Shown: piece after piece, positions 37,807 through 44,962 of the stretch
Layout of the letters: the number at the start of each line of letters is the position of its first letter
How positions within the stretch are numbered: the stretch's first letter is position 1
Source of the DNA: Cupriavidus necator
Lineage (GTDB): Bacteria > Pseudomonadota > Gammaproteobacteria > Burkholderiales > Burkholderiaceae
Reading direction: 5' to 3'
DNA: 64,000 nucleotides
Assembly (NCBI GenBank): GCA_022041995.1
Contig: CP074390.1
Location: 124,001 to 188,000 of the forward strand
Translations under genes and position numbers: made by a program
The notes under the pieces: model-generated
Databases searched by the model: none
Told to the model about the DNA's origin: nothing
What the model saw: the letters and a program-made list of their open reading frames with translations, nothing else

Positions 37807-38643
37807 TTAGTCATTCGACCGGTACAGCCTGGCCGCCGGCCGTGCGGGGTGCAAGCCGGCAGCTATGGTGCGGGCCGCGCCGGGGACCTGCACATCGCAC
37901 GCAGGCGTGTGAGCGGAGATCATCGGGCGCTCGGCGATGGCCTGCAAGGCAAGCTTGTCGAGCAGCGCGATGGTGCGGTGCCTCACCCGGATCAGCCCGC
38001 AGTCCGCCAGCCGCGAGAACTGCCGGCTGACCGTTTCCAGCGTCAGGCCGATATAGCTGCCGATCTCCTCCCGGCTCATGCGCAGCACAAACTCCGAGGA
38101 CGAGAAGCCGCGCGCCGCAAAGCCTTCAGCCATCCACAGCAGGAAGGTCACCAAGCGCTCTTCGGCGGTCATCAGCGCCAGCATGGTCTGCAGCGCGCGC
38201 GAGCGCCGCGCCTGCCCGCCGAGCGCCAGGAACAGCTGGTTGGCAAGCTCCGGCATGCCGGCGGCGGCGGCGCGCAGCGCGTCCATGCCGAGCATGCACA
38301 GCTTGGTGTCTTCCAGCGCGGTGGCGTAAGACGCATAGTGCGGATGCGCCAGGCTGTCCAGCCCGACCAGGTCCCCGGGGAAATGGAAGCCAACCACTTG
38401 CGTGCGGCCGTCTTCCGTGGTCACGTGGGTCTTGACCGTGCCGACGCGGATTGCGTAGAGCGAGGTCACGGGGTCGCCCAGCAGATACAGGCACTGGCCC
38501 TTGCGCAGGCGCACCGTGCGGTGGATGCCCTGGGCGCCGCCCGCCGGCCGCCGTGCGACTCCCAGGCAGAAGCGATCCAGCTGGCAACCTGCGCTGCACG
38601 GCATGCCGTCGCACGGCAGATGGCATTCGTCTAACTGTGTCAT
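37807..38643 (-). CDS. FNR/CRP-family transcriptional regulator with N-terminal cysteines
   Basis: The 278-residue product has a cyclic-nucleotide-type effector domain and a C-terminal helix-turn-helix. In the latter, 'EEIGSYIGLTLETVSRQFSRL' carries the E..SR residues of FNR, so a TTGAT-N4-ATCAA-like target is expected. N-terminal cysteines Cys7, Cys11, Cys16, Cys20 and Cys26, plus an internal Cys in 'DTKLCMLGM', could hold an oxygen-sensitive [4Fe-4S] cluster. The C-x3-C spacing between Cys16 and Cys20 differs from E. coli FNR (C-x2-C). The C-terminal 50 or so residues exceed the usual FNR length. Start ATG 38643 has a GAGG site. First gene of the fnr-flhD operon. Confidence 0.9.
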   Translation of the reverse strand: MTQLDECHLPCDGMPCSAGCQLDRFCLGVARRPAGGAQGIHRTVRLRKGQCLYLLGDPVTSLYAIRVGTVKTHVTTEDGRTQVVGFHFPGDLVGLDSLAHPHYASYATALEDTKLCMLGMDALRAAAAGMPELANQLFLALGGQARRSRALQTMLALMTAEERLVTFLLWMAEGFAARGFSSSEFVLRMSREEIGSYIGLTLETVSRQFSRLADCGLIRVRHRTIALLDKLALQAIAERPMISAHTPACDVQVPGAARTIAAGLHPARPAARLYRSND

Positions 38644-38882
38644 TGGCGCCTCTGGATGGAAGACCTGAAAACCCTGTGCAACTATTCTATGGAGCCAGCT
38701 TCTCCAGAAAACCCGCACATTCTGATTTGCAGTACGGAAGCTTCCGATCCTGGCCCGCGCCCGCGGCGCACCCTGCCGCACCGGCATCCCGGCCATTCGC
38801 CCTGCCAGGCTGCGGGCAGGGGTATCCTTGCTGCAAGATCAGGAACGGATGCGCTGGCGGCCACGGCCGTACAGGACATGCC

Positions 38883-40880
38883 ATGACAAGACACCCCGAC
38901 GACCCGCAACAACCTGCCGGAAGCGCACCTCGCCGCGAGGCTGGCGAGCCATCGGGCGGGCGTTCGCACGACATCCGGGCCGACCAGCTGCCGGATGCGC
39001 CTTACCAGACGCTGGTGGACTCCGTGCAGGACTACGCCATCTTCACGCTCGACGTCGCCGGCCATGTCTCCAGCTGGAACAAGGGCGCGGCGCGCATCAA
39101 GGGCTATGCGCGCGAGGAGATCCTGGGCAAGCACTTCTCGCAGTTCTACACGCCGGATGCGATCGCCCGGAACTGGCCGCAAGCCGAGCTGAGAGCCGCC
39201 GCCAAAGCAGGCCGGTTCGAGGACGAGGGCTGGCGCGTGCGCAAGGACGGCAGCCGCTTCTGGGCCAATGTCGTCATTACCGCATTGAGGGACGCCGAGG
39301 GCCGGCTGATCGGCTTCGCCAAGGTCACGCGGGACATGACCGAACAGCGCCGCGCCGCCGAGGCCCTGCGCCAGAGCGAAGAGACACTGCGGCTGCTGGT
39401 GGAGGGTGTCAAGGATTACGCGATCTTCATGCTCGACCCCGGCGGCCATATCGTCAGCTGGAATTCCGGTGCCTCTTATATCAAGGGCTACCGCCGCGAC
39501 GAGATCATCGGCCGTCATTTCTCGGTGTTCTATCCGCAGGAGGATGTCGCCGCCGGCAAGCCGTCACGGCACCTGGCACTGGCGCGGCGCGTCGGGCGCG
39601 TGGAAGACGAAGGCTGGCGCGTGCGCAAGGACGGCTCGCTGTTCTGGGCCAATGCCACCCTGACAGCGGTATACGACGAGTCCCGCACGCTGCGCGGCTT
39701 TGCCAAGGTGACGCGGGACATGAGCGAGCGCCGCCGCCGCGAAGAGCTGGAACGCTCCAGCCAGCGCATGAATGAGTTCCTTGCCACGCTTTCGCACGAA
39801 CTGCGCAATCCGCTGGCGCCGGTGCACAGCGCGCTGGCGGCGATGCGGCTGGCGCCGCAGAACGCGGTGCTGGCAAACCGGAGCCTGGCCATGATCGAGC
39901 GCCAGGTGACCCACCTGAGCCGGTTGGTGGACGACCTGCTCGACATCGGGCGCATCACCTCCGGCCGGATCGAGCTGCGCATGGAGCCGGTCGAGTTCAA
40001 CGAGATCATCGCGCTGGGCGTCGAGGCAGCGCAGCCGGCCCTGGATGCCAAGTCGCAGCGCGTTGAAGTGCGGACCCATGCCGCTTCGATCCCGATGCAT
40101 GCCGACAAGACGCGGCTGGTGCAGGTCATGCAGAACCTGGTGCTCAATGCATCGAAGTTCTCGCCGCCCGGTTCGTCGGTGACGATCGCCACCACGATCC
40201 AGAACCGCACACTCCAGCTCCAGGTGATGGACCAGGGCCGCGGCATCGGGCCGCAGGCCATCGACGAGATCTTCAACCTGTTCATGCAGGAAAGCCGCCC
40301 GGGCACCGACGTGCAGGGCGGGCTGGGCATCGGCCTGTCGCTGTCCCGGTCGCTGGTCGAGCTGCACGGCGGCACCATCGCTGCCGCCAGCGCCGGGCCG
40401 GGACAAGGCAGCACCTTCACGCTGCGCCTGCCGCTGCCGGCCTCGCGCAAGGAAGAGGCCCGCCCGGGCGCCGCACTGCCGGCCCAGGGTCCGGTGGCGC
40501 CCGAGCTGCAGGCGCAGCGCATCCTGCTGGTCGACGACAACCGCGACGCCGCCGACAGCCTGGCCATGCTGCTGGAAATGTGCGGCCACGACGTGACCAT
40601 TGCCTATGACGGCGCCGAGGCCCTGCACGTGGCGCCGCGCTGCCGTCCGCATATCGCGCTGATCGACCTGGCCATGCCCGGCATGGACGGCTTCGAGGTG
40701 GTGCGCGCCATGCGCGGCGTGGCCGGCACCGAGCTGACCCGCTTCGTGGCGCTGACCGGCTTCGGCCAGCCGGCGGACCGCCAGCACACCGAGGCAGCCG
40801 GCTTCGACGCGCACCTGGTCAAGCCGGTGGCGCTGGAAACGCTGTTCGGCACCATCGCCCGGCTGCGCCAGCCGGAGTGA
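38883..40880 (+). CDS. Hybrid histidine kinase with two PAS domains
   Basis: The 665-residue soluble sensor has these domains: PAS 1 (about 40-160), PAS 2 (about 165-285, closely similar to PAS 1), HisKA with phospho-acceptor His305 in 'LSHELRNPLAP', HATPase_c (about 400-530) and a receiver domain at about 542-660 with phospho-acceptor Asp595 in 'ALIDLAMPGMDGFE'. No transmembrane segment is visible, so it senses a cytoplasmic signal. The twin PAS modules ('DYAIFTLD' / 'DYAIFMLD') look like an internal duplication. It is divergent from the FNR gene with 239 bases between; a functional link is possible but unproven. Confidence 0.93.
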   Translation: MTRHPDDPQQPAGSAPRREAGEPSGGRSHDIRADQLPDAPYQTLVDSVQDYAIFTLDVAGHVSSWNKGAARIKGYAREEILGKHFSQFYTPDAIARNWPQAELRAAAKAGRFEDEGWRVRKDGSRFWANVVITALRDAEGRLIGFAKVTRDMTEQRRAAEALRQSEETLRLLVEGVKDYAIFMLDPGGHIVSWNSGASYIKGYRRDEIIGRHFSVFYPQEDVAAGKPSRHLALARRVGRVEDEGWRVRKDGSLFWANATLTAVYDESRTLRGFAKVTRDMSERRRREELERSSQRMNEFLATLSHELRNPLAPVHSALAAMRLAPQNAVLANRSLAMIERQVTHLSRLVDDLLDIGRITSGRIELRMEPVEFNEIIALGVEAAQPALDAKSQRVEVRTHAASIPMHADKTRLVQVMQNLVLNASKFSPPGSSVTIATTIQNRTLQLQVMDQGRGIGPQAIDEIFNLFMQESRPGTDVQGGLGIGLSLSRSLVELHGGTIAAASAGPGQGSTFTLRLPLPASRKEEARPGAALPAQGPVAPELQAQRILLVDDNRDAADSLAMLLEMCGHDVTIAYDGAEALHVAPRCRPHIALIDLAMPGMDGFEVVRAMRGVAGTELTRFVALTGFGQPADRQHTEAAGFDAHLVKPVALETLFGTIARLRQPE

Positions 40881-40989
40881 CCCGCTCCGGCACCGAACGC
40901 GACCTTCGCCAATCCCAAACACGCGCCTGCCGGCACTGCGACACACTGACGGCCATTCCATCGCACCAGATCACAGAAAGGAGACAGCG

Positions 40990-41970
40990 ATGCAAGGTTG
41001 GATCAGGCGTGCAGCCGCAGGGCTGATATTTGCGTGCGCGGCCACGGCCGCCGGGACCGCACTGGCGGACTATCCCGACAAGCCGGTGCGGCTGGTGGTG
41101 CCCTTCCCGCCGGGCGGCGCCACCGACCTGCTGGCGCGCGAGATCGGCAACGCGCTGTCGGCGCGGCTGCACCAGCCGGTGGTGATCGACAACCGGCCCG
41201 GCGCCGGCGGCAACCTGGCAGCCGTCGCGGTGGCGCGGGCCCCGGCCGACGGCTATACGCTGCTGTTCGGCACCTTCGGCTCGCTGGCGGTCAACAAGAG
41301 CCTCTATGACAAGCCTGGCTACGATCCCCTGAAGGACTTCGCACCGGTCGCTTCGGTCGCCTACCTGCCCAACGTGCTGGTGGTGCATCCCGGCGTGCCG
41401 GCGCGCAATGTGCAGGAGCTGCTGGCGCTGGCGCGCAAGGAGCCGGGCAAGCTGACCTACGGCTCGTTCGGCAACGGCTCGTCGTCGCACCTGGCGGGCG
41501 AGTTGTTCACGCACCTGGCCGGCGTCAATATCACGCACATTCCATACAAGGGCAGTGCCGCGTCGATGACCGACCTGATCGGCGGGCGCATCACCATGAT
41601 GTTCGACAGTGTCTCGACCGCGCTGCCGTATATCCGCGACAACCGCGTGCGCGCGCTGGCGGTGACCACACAGAAGCCCTCTGACCAGCTCCCCGGCGTG
41701 CCTACGCTGGCGGCCGCCGGGGTGCCCGGGTACGAGCTGACCGCGTGGTTTGGCGTGGCCGCGCCGGCCGGCACGCCCAAGGCGGTGATCGACCGCCTCA
41801 ACGGCGAGATCGTGGCGGCGCTGAAGCAGCCAGACCTGGCCGCCAGGCTCGCCAGCCAGGGCACCGTGCCCTTCCCCGCCACGCCGGCGCAGTTCGGCAG
41901 CTATATCCGCGCGCAGTACGAGAAGTGGGACAGCCTGATCAAGTCGGCCAATATCAAGCTGGACAACTGA
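40990..41970 (+). CDS. Bug-family periplasmic solute receptor
   Basis: The 326-residue protein has a signal peptide cut near 'GTALA-DYPDKP'. 'KPVRLVVPFPPGGATDLLAREI', 'VVIDNRPGAGGNLAAVAVA' and 'GVPTLAAAGVPGYELTAW' are classic Bug motifs. A strong AAAGGAG site precedes ATG 40990. It converges with the tandem IclR genes (10-base gap) and is a plausible receptor for the aromatic or acidic substrate handled by the operon at 43954-46943. Confidence 0.93.
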   Translation: MQGWIRRAAAGLIFACAATAAGTALADYPDKPVRLVVPFPPGGATDLLAREIGNALSARLHQPVVIDNRPGAGGNLAAVAVARAPADGYTLLFGTFGSLAVNKSLYDKPGYDPLKDFAPVASVAYLPNVLVVHPGVPARNVQELLALARKEPGKLTYGSFGNGSSSHLAGELFTHLAGVNITHIPYKGSAASMTDLIGGRITMMFDSVSTALPYIRDNRVRALAVTTQKPSDQLPGVPTLAAAGVPGYELTAWFGVAAPAGTPKAVIDRLNGEIVAALKQPDLAARLASQGTVPFPATPAQFGSYIRAQYEKWDSLIKSANIKLDN

Positions 41971-41980
41971 TGGCCTGAGC

Positions 41981-42811
41981 TCAGGCTGTGTCCGGCGCGC
42001 CGAAGCGCCACGACAGCCGGCACGCCGCCTGCCCCAGCAGCGCGGCAGTGGCGCCTTCGGTGCGGCTGTCAAAGCTGCCGCTCGAGCCCATCACGGCGAT
42101 CACCAGCGCCAGGCTGCCGGTGTGATCGAATACCGGCGCCGCCAGCGTGTCGATGCCCGGCACCGGGTGGCTCAGCGCATTGTCGAGCCGGGCCGCGCGA
42201 ACCTGTGCCAGGCGCCCGGCGTAGGCCGGCGCCAGCTTGCCGCCGGGTTCAAGCACTTGCGCCGCGGCAGCGCCGGCCATGCGCAGTTCGTCCTTTTCCA
42301 GCAAGCCCGCCAGCACGTTGGCTGGCAGGTAGGCCGCGGCGGTGCGGCCAATCGCGGTATGGACCAGCGACAGCACCGTGCCCACGCGCAGGCTCACGTG
42401 CTGCGGCCGCGCCGATTCCTCCAGCCGGACCACCGTGGGCCCAAGCGGCCCCAGCACCGCCATGGCCACGCTCAGGCCCGTGGCGCCGGCCAGCTCGACC
42501 ACCTCCGGTTCCGCCTCGCGCGTCGGCGACAGCCGCTGCAGCGCGATCAGCCCCAGTTCCAGCGCCAGGGGGCCGCACAGGTAGTTGCCCGCGGCGTCGC
42601 GCGCCAGCAGGCCGGTCTTCTGCAGGCTGACCAGGTGCGGGAACGCCTTGGCCGGCGGCATGCCCGCGGCCAGCGCCAGGTCGCGCAGCGCCAGCGGCCG
42701 GCCGGCAGCCACCAGCGCCCCCAGCAGCTGGCCGGTGCTGTCCAGCGACTGGATGCCGCGCTGCGGCTTGCCGCCTTCCAGGTCTGGTTGGGCTTGCGCC
42801 GCGCGGGTCAT
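41981..42811 (-). CDS. IclR-family transcriptional regulator, copy 1
   Basis: The 276-residue product has an N-terminal IclR winged helix ('KPQRGIQSLDSTGQLLGALVAAGRPLALRDLALAAGMPPAKAFPHLVSL', starting near residue 15) and an IclR effector domain. Its start overlaps the stop of the next IclR gene by ATGA, so both are translated from one mRNA. The two proteins share the same layout and wording ('RGIQS', 'PTVVRLEESA/PTIVRYVPAS'), which indicates tandem duplication. It probably controls the divergent monooxygenase operon. Confidence 0.92.
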   Translation of the reverse strand: MTRAAQAQPDLEGGKPQRGIQSLDSTGQLLGALVAAGRPLALRDLALAAGMPPAKAFPHLVSLQKTGLLARDAAGNYLCGPLALELGLIALQRLSPTREAEPEVVELAGATGLSVAMAVLGPLGPTVVRLEESARPQHVSLRVGTVLSLVHTAIGRTAAAYLPANVLAGLLEKDELRMAGAAAAQVLEPGGKLAPAYAGRLAQVRAARLDNALSHPVPGIDTLAAPVFDHTGSLALVIAVMGSSGSFDSRTEGATAALLGQAACRLSWRFGAPDTA

Positions 42812-43635
42812 GCCTGGCGCTCCTGTTCATCGCGCAGCGCGGCGCCGATGTCCGCCGCCGCGGCCAGCAGGGCCTGCGCCGCCGCGCCGCGCCAGTCCAC
42901 GTCGATGGCACCGGTCGATCCCACCAGCGTCAGCACCAGCCGCAGCACGCCAGCGGCGTCGAGTACCGGCACGCTGAGGCTGCTGACGGCCGGGCTGGGC
43001 GTGTCGATGCTGCGCTCGATGCCGCGCTCGCGGATCTCTCTCAGACTGGCGCTGAAGGCGGCCAGGTCGGACTCGGCCGCGCCCGGCTGCTGCGCGCGCC
43101 ACAGCGGCTGCCACAGTGCCGGTGGCTGGAAGGCACAGAACACGCGCCCGGTGGCCGTGGCGGCCAGTGCCATCACCGTGCCCACGTGCAGGTTGACATG
43201 CAGCGGCGCGCTGGCCGGCACATAGCGCACGATAGTCGGGCCCTGCGGCCCGGCAATGCTGATTGCCACGCTGAAGCCGGACGCCTGCGCCAGCGCATCC
43301 ACCCGGGGCTGCGCGGCGCGCCAGGCGGCGTCCTGCTCCAGGTGCAGCATGCCCAGCTGCAGCGACAGCGGCCCGGGCTCGTAGCGGCCCGAGAGGTGGT
43401 CGCGCTTGATCAGGCCCAGCCGCGTCAGGCTGACCAGGTAGGCATGCGCCTGGGCCGGCGCCAGCTGCGCCACCTCGGCCAGCGCGGCCAGCGGCATTGG
43501 CGCGCGCGCGGCGGCCAGCGCCGCCAGCAGGCGCCCGCCCACCTCCACGCTCTGGATGCCGCGCTGCGCCTTGTCGGCGCGCGCCGCGGGCTCGCCCGCC
43601 TGCGTTCCTGCTTCTCCAGCCTTGCGCCTGGCCAT
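42808..43635 (-). CDS. IclR-family transcriptional regulator, copy 2
   Basis: The product (275 residues from ATG 43635) is a second IclR regulator: winged helix from 'KAQRGIQSVEVGGRLLAALAAARAPMPLAALAEVAQLAPAQAHAYL' and a C-terminal effector domain. ATG 43635 has AGG 6 bases upstream; ATG 43641 lies just ahead of it. It is divergent from the metallo-hydrolase/monooxygenase operon across a 318-base region with an AT-rich, repeat-containing promoter area. The effector is likely an aromatic acid or related compound, as is common in this family. Confidence 0.92.
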   Translation of the reverse strand: MARRKAGEAGTQAGEPAARADKAQRGIQSVEVGGRLLAALAAARAPMPLAALAEVAQLAPAQAHAYLVSLTRLGLIKRDHLSGRYEPGPLSLQLGMLHLEQDAAWRAAQPRVDALAQASGFSVAISIAGPQGPTIVRYVPASAPLHVNLHVGTVMALAATATGRVFCAFQPPALWQPLWRAQQPGAAESDLAAFSASLREIRERGIERSIDTPSPAVSSLSVPVLDAAGVLRLVLTLVGSTGAIDVDWRGAAAQALLAAAADIGAALRDEQERQA

Positions 43636-43752
43636 TGCCATCCTGTGTGATCGGAAACCCCGGATATTAATCGAACGCCTCCCCTTGCCGTGCATACAGG
43701 GGTTTACCCCAATGAACGGGATCCGCTTCCGATGGCGCTCGAGGCACGCCCC

Positions 43753-43777
43753 AATGATTTGTCATAGACTAATCATT
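43753..43777. promoter_or_regulatory. Inverted repeat, candidate IclR operator
   Basis: AATGATT (43753-43759) and AATCATT (43771-43777) are perfect 7-base arms with an 11-base spacer, in a distinctly AT-rich island 7 bases before the putative -35 box of the monooxygenase operon. The position suits an IclR-type activator or repressor site. Confidence 0.5.
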
Positions 43778-43783
43778 TAGCTA

Positions 43784-43812
43784 TTGATTAATTTTCCAAC
43801 GTTTCCTAAGAT
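43784..43812 (+). promoter_or_regulatory. Putative promoter of the metallo-hydrolase/monooxygenase operon
   Basis: TTGATT (43784-43789), a 17-base spacer and TAAGAT (43807-43812). The resulting leader would be about 135 bases long and contains a perfect 11-base inverted repeat (43866-43934). Confidence 0.45.
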
Positions 43813-43865
43813 GGCACTACCCCGACCGAACACGGCGAGCCACGTCGTGAGACATCCATAGAAAC

Positions 43866-43934
43866 GGGGGCGAGACAGCCCGCGCAGCCAGCGCAACGCA
43901 GCCATCGTGCCCCTGCCGGTGCCGTCTCGCCCCC
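43866..43934 (+). repeat. Long-loop inverted repeat in the operon leader
   Basis: GGGGGCGAGAC (43866-43876) pairs perfectly with GTCTCGCCCCC (43924-43934) across a 47-base loop. The right arm ends 19 bases before the start codon, so the stem would be close to the ribosome site (AAAGGAAAG). It could act as an mRNA control element. Confidence 0.45.
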
Positions 43935-43953
43935 CACACAAAGGAAAGACGCC

Positions 43954-44913
43954 ATGTCCAAGGCATTCGCATCGCAGGCCGACCTGGAAGCCAAGCAGGT
44001 CACCTTCACCCAGTTGTCCGAGAACGCCTGGGCCTACACCGCCGAAGGCGATCCCAATTCGGGTGTGGTCATTGGCGACGACGGCGTGCTGATCGTCGAC
44101 ACCACCGCCACGCCGGCCATGGCGCAGGACCTGATCGCCCGCATCCGCACCATCACCGACAAGCCCATCAAGTACGTGGTGCTGTCGCACTACCACGCGG
44201 TGCGCGTGCTGGGCGCGTCGGCCTACTTTGCCGAGGGCGCGCAGCAGGTCATCGCCAGCCGCGGCACCTACGAGATGATCGTCGAGCGCGGCGAGGCCGA
44301 CATGAAGTCTGAGATCGAACGCTTTCCGCGCTTGTTCGCCGGCGTCGAGACCGTGCCCGGCCTGACCTGGCCGACGCTGGTGTTCGAGAAGGAAATCACC
44401 CTGTTCCTGGGCAAGCTGGAAGTGCGCATCGCCCACCTGGGCTCAGGCCATACCAAGGGCGATACCGTGGTCTGGCTGCCGCAGCAGAAGGTGCTGTTCT
44501 CCGGCGACCTGGTCGAATACGACGCCGCCTGCTACTGCGGCGACGCCCAACTGGAAGACTGGCCGGCCACGCTGGACGCGCTGCAGGCACTCAACCCGGA
44601 AAAGCTGGTGCCAGGCCGCGGCCCCGCGCTGACCACGCCGGAGCAAGTGAAGAAAGGTATCGCCTACACCAAGGACTTTGTCACCACGCTGTTCCAGGCC
44701 GGCAAGGAAGCCGTGGCCGAGAAGCTCGACCTGAAGGCCGCGATGGGGCACACCCGGCGCGCGATGGACCCCAAGTTTGGCCAGGTCTTTATCTACGAGC
44801 ACTGCCTGCCCTTTGACGTCTCGCGCGCCTATGACGAGGCCAGCGGAATCCGCCACCCGCGCATCTGGACGGCCCAGCGCGACCAGGAAATGTGGGCCGC
44901 GCTGCAGGACTGA
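43954..44913 (+). CDS. Metallo-beta-lactamase-fold hydrolase with altered metal motif
   Basis: The 319-residue product has the MBL fold: 'GDDGVLIVDTTATPAMA', His79-x-His81 in 'LSHYHAVRVLGASAYF', His166 in 'LGSGHTKGD' and Asp185 in 'LFSGDLVEYDAACYCGD'. The standard HxHxDH motif reads HYHAVR here, so the Asp and His of the second metal site are replaced by Val83 and Arg84. A one-metal active site, or another chemistry, is therefore likely. First gene of an operon with a flavin monooxygenase, a DUF2783 gene and perhaps the MFS transporter; I expect a role in aromatic or cyclic-compound breakdown, but the reaction is unknown. Confidence 0.88.
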   Translation: MSKAFASQADLEAKQVTFTQLSENAWAYTAEGDPNSGVVIGDDGVLIVDTTATPAMAQDLIARIRTITDKPIKYVVLSHYHAVRVLGASAYFAEGAQQVIASRGTYEMIVERGEADMKSEIERFPRLFAGVETVPGLTWPTLVFEKEITLFLGKLEVRIAHLGSGHTKGDTVVWLPQQKVLFSGDLVEYDAACYCGDAQLEDWPATLDALQALNPEKLVPGRGPALTTPEQVKKGIAYTKDFVTTLFQAGKEAVAEKLDLKAAMGHTRRAMDPKFGQVFIYEHCLPFDVSRAYDEASGIRHPRIWTAQRDQEMWAALQD

Positions 44914-44962
44914 CCCACAGAAGAAAAGAGTCGGGCAACAAGCTATGGATGGAGACACAGGC

